Positions 45,951 through 54,077 of a DNA stretch of 64,000 nt are shown one piece after another. The notes beneath the pieces were generated by a model. It was not told where the DNA came from and did not search any database. It saw only the letters and a list, made by a program, of their open reading frames with translations. A program made the position numbers and the translations under genes. The stretch comes from Shewanella intestini (lineage in GTDB: Bacteria; Pseudomonadota; Gammaproteobacteria; Enterobacterales; Shewanellaceae): assembly GCF_018221465.1 (NCBI RefSeq), contig NZ_JAAIKR010000008.1:62001-126000 (forward strand). Direction: 5' to 3'. Every line of letters starts with the position of its first letter. Position 1 is the first letter of the stretch.

Positions 45951-47469
45951 GGTTCACCTCGTCTAGATTTGGATGAACACTGCTATACACTTGTGCCATC
46001 TGTCTTTTTATCTGTTTCATCTCTGCCAGTGCTTGGCTTTGCTTTTTCAAAATATTGTCTAATTCATTATGCCAACGTGTTGCCAACTCACTAGTTAACG
46101 GTGGAAACGTCACCTTAGCGAGATCAGATAAATTTATAAAAGCTTGCACACTGCCACTGACTAACTGAGCCATTTGCCATTTGATTAACGGCGTTTCCAA
46201 CAGCAAGGTATACGCCCCTGCATACTGGTGGAAAAACAGCGTTGCTAAATGCTCACTTGCCAGCGTATCTTGAGGCAAATTTTCGTTTATCCACAATACC
46301 TTACTTTCTCTCGCAAATGTTGAGAGCAGCACATCATTTTTCTGCACCAAGCGCTTTTTCACTCGGCTGATCTTAGCGATTTCGTCATGATTTGAGTCGA
46401 CCTTAGCTAGATTGTCAGCCACTCGGAAGTTCGGCTTTAAGTCTTTGATTTTAAGTAACTGATAGCGTTCTGGCAGCGCTTGCTCTTGCTTCGGTTCAAT
46501 AACCGCAAGTTCAGATAGATATTGGCCGCCGTTAGTTGATAGTTGATGGGTTACTTTACTGTGCTCTGAGTAACCAAAATCTAAACGCTCACTTAGGGCC
46601 TCAGATTTGAACCACGCCGTCTTTACCCTATTCTCATTCCACGAGATGGATAAGTTATCTAAGAAGTCCGTTAACCAGGCTGAAACCTGTTCGCGCAGGT
46701 CTCGCAGCGACATTTGGGTAAAGTAGAGTCGCTCTAAGCACGAAAGGTAGTGTTCAGAAAGAGGGTTAAACTCATCGGGGGTTGGTGCTAAAGGCATATT
46801 CTTTAACTGTGACAGGCCCACACGAACCAACTCCTCTTTTCGAATTCTGTTTTCTAGGTAGTCAACGTATAGAGGTTGCTGCAAGCAATAGGTCAACCAA
46901 AGCGCATCGTAGCGGTTTAAGCCACGCACGATTGCCATGTTGGCATCAATCGGATGTTGTCGATCAAACTCGGAAACATAAGCTGCAGATGCACTTCCCA
47001 CTCTGCGAATAACAACATCAGAGGGTTTAACACAAGGCTCGAATGAAAGTACTGGTGTTTGGTACTGACTACTCTCTGGATTCAACCTCATGTCGGCGAC
47101 ATGCCTCATTCGGTAATAGCGCTCCCCCAACAAAGTAGTTTCAATATCTTCTGCTCGTTTCCTTGTTTCTTCATCAACCAATTTTGGCTGGTATTTGAGG
47201 GTTATTGGATCTCTTTTATTGGTATCCAGCAAAGAAACATTCGCCATATACCACTCTGATTCAGGGCTTTCGCTAAATCGCCAACCATCAACAAACTTAA
47301 CTTTATAGTCTTTCAGCTGAGGCCATTGTTTTTGTTTTGCAAGCACAGGAAGAATAGCCGCCGTTGACAGGTGATAATCAGCCCGCCAATCCGTTGCCTC
47401 TAAGAACTCTTCTCTCGTTATCTTTTTGATAGTTACGGCCTGCATTTTGCCCCCGCTGCCCTTTTCCAT
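45940..47469 (-). CDS. Second HsdS-like DNA-recognition protein, first gene of the MADS-like operon
   Basis: The 509-residue protein looks like a two-half S subunit, though more diverged than the one next to the methylase. The segments KPSDVVIRRVGSASAAYVSE, ELVRVGLSQLKNMPL, KNDVLLSTFARESKVLWINE and FINLSDLAKVTFPPL fit target-recognition domains, and a C-terminal coiled coil (LKKQSQALAEMKQIKRQMAQVY) is like S-subunit dimer helices. ATG 47469 or ATG 47445 (MQAVTIKK) could be the start. It opens the operon and may direct a second specificity or the effector complex. Confidence 0.7.
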   Translation of the reverse strand: MEKGSGGKMQAVTIKKITREEFLEATDWRADYHLSTAAILPVLAKQKQWPQLKDYKVKFVDGWRFSESPESEWYMANVSLLDTNKRDPITLKYQPKLVDEETRKRAEDIETTLLGERYYRMRHVADMRLNPESSQYQTPVLSFEPCVKPSDVVIRRVGSASAAYVSEFDRQHPIDANMAIVRGLNRYDALWLTYCLQQPLYVDYLENRIRKEELVRVGLSQLKNMPLAPTPDEFNPLSEHYLSCLERLYFTQMSLRDLREQVSAWLTDFLDNLSISWNENRVKTAWFKSEALSERLDFGYSEHSKVTHQLSTNGGQYLSELAVIEPKQEQALPERYQLLKIKDLKPNFRVADNLAKVDSNHDEIAKISRVKKRLVQKNDVLLSTFARESKVLWINENLPQDTLASEHLATLFFHQYAGAYTLLLETPLIKWQMAQLVSGSVQAFINLSDLAKVTFPPLTSELATRWHNELDNILKKQSQALAEMKQIKRQMAQVYSSVHPNLDEVNHVN

Positions 47470-47518
47470 TCTTCATACTTTAGTCCATCGCACACTCAAA
47501 ATCAACAAAACCAACCTT

Positions 47519-47625
47519 GCGAGTCCAAAGCGATTAAATAAAAATAATTTAATCACTCCATTGACAAACCAAGAATCGGTGTTCATTATACAACCAACAA
47601 ATAAAACAATGCGAGTTCAAAGCGA
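47519..47625. repeat. Pair of 15-bp direct repeats flanking a divergent promoter
   Basis: GCGAGTCCAAAGCGA at 47519-47533 and GCGAGTTCAAAGCGA at 47611-47625 differ at one base. They lie 92 bp apart in the region between the MADS-like operon and the TIGR04141 gene and bracket the promoter at 47561-47589. A regulator binding both could control both directions. Confidence 0.7.
47561..47589 (+). promoter_or_regulatory. Sigma70 promoter for the TIGR04141 gene
   Basis: A perfect TTGACA at 47561-47566 and CATTAT at 47584-47589 with a 17-base spacer, 66 bases before the start codon at 47656. Confidence 0.7.
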
Positions 47626-47655
47626 ATGATTTTTTAATTTTAAGGAGTACTCTTT

Positions 47656-49314
47656 ATGCCGACTACAACACCACTATCGATTTACCTATTGAAGAAAGGG
47701 ATCAATGCCAACACTTCAGTCCTCAAGCTCAACAATGCCAATAGCCATAACGTTGAGTTAGATGGGACTACAAGCAAGATGCATGTTCAAACACCTACCT
47801 CTAATCCACCAGCTTTTGCCAAATTATTTACTAAAAGCAATCAATTAGCTAAAGTTGACTTTGGAACAAACCAATTTACTGGTGCGGTATTGGAACTACA
47901 TCACGCCGGACAAACCTTTTTCATTGCCTTCGGAAAAGGCTATCACATGATTGAAATGGACTATATGGTTCATGACTTTGGGTTGAGAACGGCTTTAAAC
48001 CTGGTGGACACCAAAGACATCCGCGGTGTCGATACCGCTTCAAACAAAACCACACCTCTTAATGCTCGAATTCAGAGTGGACTGAGCGCTGAAGTCTCTG
48101 ATTTTCCAATCGACATAGATGAAGATCTGTTATCTGCTATTGAGGGGTTGAGCAATGATGCAGGCTTCGGTTCAAGAGTCAGTGGGCGCCGCAGGGCTTT
48201 GAAAGTCAATTTTAAAGGCAAGCTGGAAGAACTGCCTAAGCTACTGCTTAATGCCTATAAAAAATACAACACGCCCTTACCCAACGAGTTTAAGTGGGTT
48301 GAGAATATTCGAGAGGTTACTGAGTCTACGACTATTACAAGCTTGAATACTGAACTTGTCGCACTCCTTCAGAAGCTCCAAGTGAATGGGCCGTCGAAAG
48401 ACGACAATATCTACATGATAGCGCCTGATGTCTATGGCTCTGACGTTGTTGGCTTTAGTTATGGTGCCAACAACAAGCTACGCTCAGATATTTTGAGCCT
48501 GCAGCGATATCTAGATAAGGTCGTGAAAGAGGAAGGTACTCTTGAACTGAAACATCTCAAGACTGACTATAAGGTGTTCGCTAAGGATGAAGATCATAAG
48601 ACGAAAAATACGTGGACTGGTTACGATTGCCTGTATAGTGAGCTTGAGAAAGACGGAAAGCATTATGAGTTGCGAGCTGGGATATGGTACGAAATCAACG
48701 TAGATTTTGTGAAGGAAATTAACAAGGTAATGGAAAGTATTGCTTCTTACGACGTGACACTTCCTGCCTACAACCATGATTCTGAAGGCGCTTACAATAA
48801 GGATGTGGCTGATAACGACACTAATATTGAGTGCTTAGATACCAAAAATATCTATCTTGGTGGTGGGCAAAGCCGCTTCGAATTCTGCGACCTTGTAAAT
48901 AAAGATAACGGTCACGATAAACTGACGGACCTAATCCATGTGAAACACTACACCTCTTCCGCCACTTTGAGCCACCTTTTTAGCCAAGGTGTAGTGTCTG
49001 CAGAGATTTTCCGCAGAAGTGAAGAGGCTCGTCAAAAGCTATATTCGAATCACAAAGGAGTTATGCCTTTGACAGATCCTGCTATCGCACCAAACGCAGG
49101 TGACTATCGAATCGTGTATGCCATCTACGATATTGAGGCCTTACCAACAAAGCTACCCTTTTTTTCCAAGGTCAACTTAAAGAATGCATTCAACAGGCTG
49201 CAGCTGCTAGGCTATGAAGTCGCCCTTGCGCATGTAGAGATGCACCCTGATAAGAAAGCTCAAACAAAAATAAAACCCTCTAAAAAAAGGGTAAAGTTAC
49301 CGAGCGCTGCTTAA
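47656..49314 (+). CDS. TIGR04141/DUF6119 sporadically distributed protein
   Basis: This 552-residue protein fits the TIGR04141/DUF6119 family of sporadically distributed proteins that recur in defence islands. It begins STPLSIYLLKKGIN-like (PTTTPLSIYLLKKG), and has GAVLELHHAGQTFFIAFGKGYHMIEMDYMVHDFGLRTALNLVD, then SGLSAEVSDFPIDIDEDLL, and late DLIHVKHYTSSATLSHLFSQGVVSAE. I recall no proven biochemical function. It is transcribed divergently from the MADS-like operon and has its own promoter and a GGAGTA ribosome site. Confidence 0.75.
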   Translation: MPTTTPLSIYLLKKGINANTSVLKLNNANSHNVELDGTTSKMHVQTPTSNPPAFAKLFTKSNQLAKVDFGTNQFTGAVLELHHAGQTFFIAFGKGYHMIEMDYMVHDFGLRTALNLVDTKDIRGVDTASNKTTPLNARIQSGLSAEVSDFPIDIDEDLLSAIEGLSNDAGFGSRVSGRRRALKVNFKGKLEELPKLLLNAYKKYNTPLPNEFKWVENIREVTESTTITSLNTELVALLQKLQVNGPSKDDNIYMIAPDVYGSDVVGFSYGANNKLRSDILSLQRYLDKVVKEEGTLELKHLKTDYKVFAKDEDHKTKNTWTGYDCLYSELEKDGKHYELRAGIWYEINVDFVKEINKVMESIASYDVTLPAYNHDSEGAYNKDVADNDTNIECLDTKNIYLGGGQSRFEFCDLVNKDNGHDKLTDLIHVKHYTSSATLSHLFSQGVVSAEIFRRSEEARQKLYSNHKGVMPLTDPAIAPNAGDYRIVYAIYDIEALPTKLPFFSKVNLKNAFNRLQLLGYEVALAHVEMHPDKKAQTKIKPSKKRVKLPSAA

Positions 49315-49400
49315 TCACTACGGCTTAAAACGGCTTAGCTGATACGTACTTAATTAGTAATAGAACAACTAAAATCAGCTGAGCCGCCTCTCGGGTTCAA

Positions 49401-49586
49401 TTAACCATTATCTCTGACCTCAATACGTTCATTAATCCAGGCTAATATTTCACACTCGACCCAGGCTACAGCCCTTTCACCTAGTGAAACCTGTTTTGGA
49501 AATTTGCCTTCAGAAATCATGCGGTAGATAGTGGGTTTGGTTAGACAGGTAATTTCGATAACTTCTGTTAATTTGATTAGCTTCAT
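49401..49586 (-). CDS. AlpA-type excisionase/transcriptional regulator
   Basis: The small helix-turn-helix protein of about 61 residues has the AlpA pattern: MKLIKLTEVIEITCLTKPTI then YRMISEGKFPKQVSLGERAV and a C-terminal WVECEILAWINERI. AlpA of CP4-57 promotes excision of the ssrA-integrated element by regulating or assisting the integrase. ATG 49586 has GAGGA seven bases upstream and is preferred over the in-frame ATG at 49610. It probably controls island excision, likely through the iterons near 26.64 kb. Confidence 0.88.
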   Translation of the reverse strand: MKLIKLTEVIEITCLTKPTIYRMISEGKFPKQVSLGERAVAWVECEILAWINERIEVRDNG

Positions 49587-49704
49587 GTTGAATTCCTCAT
49601 TTTGATTCATTCAATAAGCCACTTGAGTATTTTTTAACTTTTCCAAATAATTTCAGTTATATATTACCTATGTGCATACGACCATTTGCTACTAAGGAGA
49701 GCTT

Positions 49705-50178
49705 ATGCACGAAGTAATTTCCACAACCACTAATCATTGGTCTAAGACTTCATCTCAAATTCTTGAGACTGCAGCTGGCATCGTGGCCGAACGCTTTGTT
49801 CGTGGTGATGCCTTTTGTAACCCAACTGCGACCTGCGATTTTCTACGCTTTAAACTCCACCAGCATCAACGTGAAGTGTTTGCTGTTATGTTTCTGGATA
49901 GCCAACATCAGTTGATTGAGTTCAACGAGGTGTTCTTTGGCACCATTAATGCGGCGTCGGTTTACCCGCGTGAAGTGGTCAAATTAGTACTGTTGAAAAA
50001 TGCCAGCGCGGTGATTTTTGCTCACAATCATCCATCGGGTTGTGCTGAACCTTCTTCAGCAGACAGAAAGATCACAGAGAAACTCACAGCAGCCCTTGCC
50101 ACGATTGATGTCCCAGTACTGGACCATATCGTGGTTGGCAAAGAATGTGTGTCATTTGCTGAGAGGGGATGGCTGTAA
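49705..50178 (+). CDS. RadC/DUF2466 JAB-domain protein
   Basis: This 157-residue protein is a short, mobile-element type RadC. The JAMM metal motif is FAHNHPSGCAEPSSADRK with the downstream Asp, preceded by the family's FNEVFFGTINAASVYPREVVKLVL. Despite the name, a role in DNA repair is not supported. It is common in P4-like islands between regulatory and recombinase genes. AAGGAGA precedes the ATG at a normal distance. Confidence 0.92.
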   Translation: MHEVISTTTNHWSKTSSQILETAAGIVAERFVRGDAFCNPTATCDFLRFKLHQHQREVFAVMFLDSQHQLIEFNEVFFGTINAASVYPREVVKLVLLKNASAVIFAHNHPSGCAEPSSADRKITEKLTAALATIDVPVLDHIVVGKECVSFAERGWL

Positions 50179-50354
50179 TCGGCACATACTGCTTCGTCAA
50201 CCATCAAATTAACCTGCAACAACCGTATACACCACCAACGCTAATTCAATCTCCAAGTTCAGCCATTAACAAACCAAACAGCAGCTTTCAGGCATTCTGA
50301 AAGCGGCTGTTAGTTATGTCTGAAATGAGATTAATTAGGTACTCAAAAAGGTAT

Positions 50355-50410
50355 TGTGGGAACCAGAGAACCTAGGCTATATGCGGGTTTCAATATGCCT
50401 GGTTCCCACA
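50355..50410. repeat. 12-bp perfect inverted repeat upstream of the short recombinase
   Basis: TGTGGGAACCAG at 50355-50366 and its exact complement CTGGTTCCCACA at 50399-50410 are separated by 32 bases; a further half-copy GGGAACCA lies at 50430-50437, overlapping the ribosome site of the recombinase. It is a candidate binding or recombination site for that protein. Confidence 0.75.
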
Positions 50411-50441
50411 TTCGTTAAATAGCAAAATGAGGGAACCAACG

Positions 50442-51002
50442 ATGAAAGAAGTTGAAGCGGTTAAAAGCCGCGACACGATTAAACTTATCAGTTACCTGCT
50501 CAAACGCCACTACGGCCAGCAAATGGCTGATGTGTGGGAGATTGGTCTGAACTTAGCTTTGAGGATCTCCGATTTACTGGCAACTCGCTTCAGCGATATT
50601 CGTGGAGATAAGCTCTGCATAACTGAGCAAAAAACAGGGAAGCAGGCAAAGATATTACTCAACGACAAAACCAAGTCATTAATCGAAGCTATCAGGCAAC
50701 GTCATCCTGACCATGTTTACCTATTTCAATCCCACCGAAGTCATCAAGTGCAGCGCACTGAGCCTAAGCCGCTTAGTCGACGTGCAGTAACCAAAGCCTT
50801 TGCCTTTGTAGGTGAAGACATTCAATTGGCTTTAGGGACTCACTCAATGCGTAAAACACGAGGCTATCACTTATATCAGTCTTGCAAAGATATTAGCCGC
50901 GTGATGCACATGCTAAGGCATCAATCTGAAGCGGTGACTCTTCGCTATATAGGCCTCACTCAGCAGCAAGTCGATAACGACTTTGCACAACTCGAAATCT
51001 AA
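50442..51002 (+). CDS. Short tyrosine recombinase (catalytic domain only)
   Basis: The protein of about 186 residues contains the full catalytic set of a tyrosine recombinase: Arg in LNLALRISDLL, Lys in EQKTGKQAK, HSMR (HxxR), MLRHQS (third His) and the nucleophile Tyr in LRYIG. It lacks the N-terminal core-binding domain present in most integrases. ATG 50442 with GAGGGA seven bases upstream is chosen; an ATG at 50427 would place the ribosome site inside the gene. It may act on the adjacent inverted repeat or regulate its own gene. Confidence 0.82.
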   Translation: MKEVEAVKSRDTIKLISYLLKRHYGQQMADVWEIGLNLALRISDLLATRFSDIRGDKLCITEQKTGKQAKILLNDKTKSLIEAIRQRHPDHVYLFQSHRSHQVQRTEPKPLSRRAVTKAFAFVGEDIQLALGTHSMRKTRGYHLYQSCKDISRVMHMLRHQSEAVTLRYIGLTQQQVDNDFAQLEI

Positions 51003-51072
51003 ACCTTCCACTAAACCACCATATGAGAGCAGTTGCCTAATTGGGCGCTGCTCTTTTTATTTGGAGTTCACT

Positions 51073-51798
51073 ATGAAGAAATTTAAAGCAGGCGATCATC
51101 TCGTCACCAATATCGATCCTTTTGGGCTTACCCAACATCACGGTCTTTGTGTCGGGCACAACCAAGTTATCCATCAAAATAAAGATGGCATGGTTGAACA
51201 AGTGACCTTAACTGAATTTGCTGAAGGCACAGAAATCAGACGCAGGGCCATTGCTCATGATAAAGATGCAGCAGTAAAGCGAGCAAAGAGCTTACTAGGC
51301 TATCAGCCATATCATCTACTCAACAGCAACTGTGAGCACTTCGTTAATTGGTGTATTGATGAAACCTATCGCTCTGAGCAAATCAATGACAGTATGCACC
51401 TGACAGTGCAAGCATCAGCTAGAATTGGTTTACTAGGTCTCAGCGCTAAACGAATCGCACAAGGCAACGTTGCGAATGTAGCTCTTGCCTCTACCGCAGC
51501 CAAAATAATTGGTGAGCGCATTGGTTTACCAAGCTCTGTGAATAAGGTTATAGGTACACCGGGCGATATGGTCACCAAGCCCATTGAGACCTTGCTAGAT
51601 GGAGCCAGTGAAACCATCTCAACTTCTGCGGACCATATTCGAGGTGGTGAATACAGTAAAGCAGCTGGGACTCTGATAACTGGCGCGGCCAAAACCACAG
51701 TAGATGCGACCGTTGTCACGCCGCTTAAAGTGGTAGGTGATGGAATTATTGCAGTCGCAGATATTGGAAAAGATACCTGGCAATGGTTTAAGAGCTAA
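51073..51798 (+). CDS. LRAT/NlpC-P60-like domain protein
   Basis: The 241-residue protein has an N-terminal lecithin:retinol acyltransferase (LRAT)-like papain-fold domain: FKAGDHLVTNIDPFGLTQHHGLCVG (catalytic His region) and LLNSNCEHFVNWCID (catalytic Cys in NCEHF). A C-terminal alanine- and glycine-rich region (LALASTAAK-like, about 120-235) may associate with membranes. The ATG at 51073 has GGAG six bases upstream; the earlier in-frame ATG at 50983 lies within the recombinase gene. Substrate unknown. Bacterial LRAT-like proteins occur in phages and islands. Confidence 0.82.
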   Translation: MKKFKAGDHLVTNIDPFGLTQHHGLCVGHNQVIHQNKDGMVEQVTLTEFAEGTEIRRRAIAHDKDAAVKRAKSLLGYQPYHLLNSNCEHFVNWCIDETYRSEQINDSMHLTVQASARIGLLGLSAKRIAQGNVANVALASTAAKIIGERIGLPSSVNKVIGTPGDMVTKPIETLLDGASETISTSADHIRGGEYSKAAGTLITGAAKTTVDATVVTPLKVVGDGIIAVADIGKDTWQWFKS

Positions 51799-52027
51799 CA
51801 ATGTCAGCTAAATCAGGGGGGGATTCCCCTCTGAAATACGTTTATCAATATCTTACAGAATATTTGAAAGATATTATCAACACTTCTACAATCGTGAGTT
51901 GGTAAATTATTTATACTCCAGAATTTAACTCAATTACTAAATAAATTGATTAGGTTGATAATAACGGCTATTTAAAGCATGTTTTTTGCATTGTTGGTAA
52001 CAATAACCCTTAATGCATAAACAGACC

Positions 52028-52273
52028 TCAACTCGCATCATAAAGCCTCTCGGCAGTTATCCATAAATCAGAAGGATTACAACTCAGCGCTTGGGCTAGT
52101 TTCCACACAGACACTATAGATGCCTTAGCAACACCACGTTCAACGCTTGATACAAACGAACGAGCAAGTTTAGCCTTATCAGCAAGCCCCTCTTGGTTAT
52201 AGCCTAGTTCAACACGGCGTAACTTAACCGCACGACCAAAAGCCATCCCCATCTTTGACACGTCATCATTCAC
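52028..52273 (-). CDS. XRE-family helix-turn-helix regulator
   Basis: This 81-residue Cro/CI-like protein consists of a single HTH domain: AVKLRRVELGYNQEGLADKA, LARSFVSSVERGVAKASIVSVWKLAQAL. It is the size of solitary phage- or restriction-controller proteins (C proteins). It stands divergent from a small membrane protein gene and may control it or island genes. No clear operator could be identified. Confidence 0.88.
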   Translation of the reverse strand: MNDDVSKMGMAFGRAVKLRRVELGYNQEGLADKAKLARSFVSSVERGVAKASIVSVWKLAQALSCNPSDLWITAERLYDAS

Positions 52274-52469
52274 TAGAGAACCTCAGGAAATTTAATACCA
52301 AATAATTCTCACGGATTAAAGATAGACAAACCACGCTATAAAGATTACATTTGGGCCTGTATAGTGGTCATTTTGATGTTTTGATTTGAAAATTCACATC
52401 CAAAGAAAGTAAACACCCTCTTTCGGACCAAATTGTAAGTTTAAACATAATCATTTAAAGGAGTTACAG

Positions 52470-52661
52470 ATGTCAGTCGTTAAAACCATGTCAATCATAG
52501 GAATGGTATTTTTCCCTCTATGCCTCATTCTTGCTTCTGCATTTGCAGAAGTCGATCTAGAAGCTTCAGCTGGATGGGGGATATTTGCCGCCATGTATGG
52601 GATTGGTTATTCCATCACTGTTTTTAATAAAATTAAAAATGTAGCTAAAAGCGCAACCTAG
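52470..52661 (+). CDS. Small membrane protein (63 aa)
   Basis: This short hydrophobic protein has two predicted membrane segments (about residues 6-27, SIIGMVFFPLCLILASAFA, and 36-53, GWGIFAAMYGIGYSITVF) and a lysine-rich tail. AAGGAGTT is a strong ribosome site nine bases before the ATG, which supports that it is translated. It is divergent from the XRE gene. The size would suit a bacteriocin-immunity-like, toxin-like or superinfection-exclusion-like protein, but nothing decides this. Confidence 0.6.
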   Translation: MSVVKTMSIIGMVFFPLCLILASAFAEVDLEASAGWGIFAAMYGIGYSITVFNKIKNVAKSAT

Positions 52662-53170
52662 ACATTCAATTGGGCCCCTAGTGTATATAGGGGCCCAATT
52701 ACCAGTCTGCTAGTGCCACGATACAAAACCGTCCATCGCGACGATTAACGCTAAAATACGAATGCAAATTTATGGCCTTATAAACAATCTAAATATTCCA
52801 TTTAATTCACATAATTATTAGCGTTTTATCACAAATTTAAGGTGTATTTAATTCACCAAATTGCTTATTGCTTTAGCATTGTTACGAATGACTCATGCTT
52901 CAGTGATTCTAAACTGTCGCGCTAAGAATGGTCATTATTTACCTACCCACGCAGTTCTGGACGTACGCTGCTAACGCATCAGGATTCTACCTCGGGTATT
53001 AAGCTTAAAAGCACTGTTCTAGATAAGGATATACGGCTCAAGGATTGAGTAGGCAACATTTCACATAGTAATTAAACCTGTTCTAGGTTATTTGGTGCCG
53101 TTGACTGCATCGCCTTAGGTCTATGATTCATAAACATCATAATAGATTGAATCGATCTGAATCTCACACA
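52662..53170. other. 0.5-kb non-coding stretch of island 1
   Basis: It holds a long hairpin at 52668-52700 and otherwise no ORF or recognised feature. The sequence is moderately AT-rich and could carry decayed gene remnants. Confidence 0.4.
52668..52700. terminator. 13-bp perfect hairpin after the small membrane protein
   Basis: AATTGGGCCCCTA (52668-52680) pairs completely with TAGGGGCCCAATT (52688-52700) around a seven-base loop. It begins seven bases after the stop codon. There is no U-tract after it on the + strand, so it may be a stability hairpin or a protein-binding site rather than a simple terminator. Confidence 0.55.
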
Positions 53171-53866
53171 TTAACGCTGACTACAGCCAAAAGAACGAAT
53201 CCCATCCCCGAAATGTTTGGTCTCCAACTTGGCAAAATAACTGACACGATAGAAAGCATCACCAATTACTGCTTCGAAGTTTGAGGCGTTTTTATTAATG
53301 TAATACATAGGATTAACCGGAAAATGAGTAAGACTTTGCGCACTGAACTCTTCAATACCGATGGCACTGGCCCAAGCTTCGACAATCCTTGTACTCAAAT
53401 TTTTTCCTTGGTAGGCATAATGCCCCAAATGACTATAAGCATCATTATTTAGAAAGATTGCGACATGATAATGGTCCGTAGCGGCACCTGCGCATTCTCT
53501 TACCCATACATAACGTAACGAGCAAGGATGTACACGCTTTCCCTCTCGCCCTTTAACTGCTCTATCATGTTTAATTTTTGCATCAAGTGATTTGAAAAAC
53601 TTGCTAATAACTGATGAGTCGTAAAAGGTTGGCGAATCAGCAAAATTAATAACAGGCAAGTGTAAATCAAACCTGATCATAACAGTACGGGGATGCTCAT
53701 TAAGTGCGTGTTGCATGGTTCTTAGGGTAGCGTCTAAGTACTGCTTGATTAATGGCTCATGGTAAACCCTAAAACCTTGGTATTGGCCGTTATTGATAAT
53801 TTGAAGATTAGGATTTGTTGGATGATGTGGGTTCATTTTTTGTACTCCATATGGATTATTGTTCAT
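53171..53866 (-). CDS. YagK/YfjJ (inovirus Gp2-like) domain protein
   Basis: The 231-residue protein has the pattern of the YagK/YfjJ C-terminal domain, also called inovirus-type Gp2: MIRFDLHLPVINF, VHPCSLRYVWVRECAGAATDHYHVAIFLNNDAY, and SLTHFPVNPMYYINKN. The H-x-H-V near the middle (DHYHVAIFLN) resembles an HUH metal site of replication initiators, and the family is thought to be Rep-related; that link is inference. It recurs in P4-like and CP4-57 islands. Confidence 0.85.
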   Translation of the reverse strand: MNNNPYGVQKMNPHHPTNPNLQIINNGQYQGFRVYHEPLIKQYLDATLRTMQHALNEHPRTVMIRFDLHLPVINFADSPTFYDSSVISKFFKSLDAKIKHDRAVKGREGKRVHPCSLRYVWVRECAGAATDHYHVAIFLNNDAYSHLGHYAYQGKNLSTRIVEAWASAIGIEEFSAQSLTHFPVNPMYYINKNASNFEAVIGDAFYRVSYFAKLETKHFGDGIRSFGCSQR

Positions 53867-54077
53867 AACCTATATGGCTTACGTATTTTTTAACTTATTT
53901 GAATGACTACACTACACTACACAGTACCAAGTAAATACCGACATCACGGCAATGCTTTAGCCATCTCTAGGCTCGTTAGATTGCGACCATAATAAATTCT
54001 TCCAACCACCAGTAATAATACCAAACAGACACACAAAAATATAAACGCGAGAAAAAGGCTAGGCGCACAAAGGCAAA

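Noticed and set aside
30319-47469. BREX or DISARM assignment of the large operon
   Set aside because: No PglZ-like phosphatase, BrxL protease or DrmA/DrmB helicase is recognisable; the HerA, NurA-like and kinase set fits a MADS-like system better.
51847-51875. AATATCTT...AAGATATT dyad after the LRAT gene
   Set aside because: Short AT-only arms with a 13-base centre are expected by chance in this AT-rich stretch.
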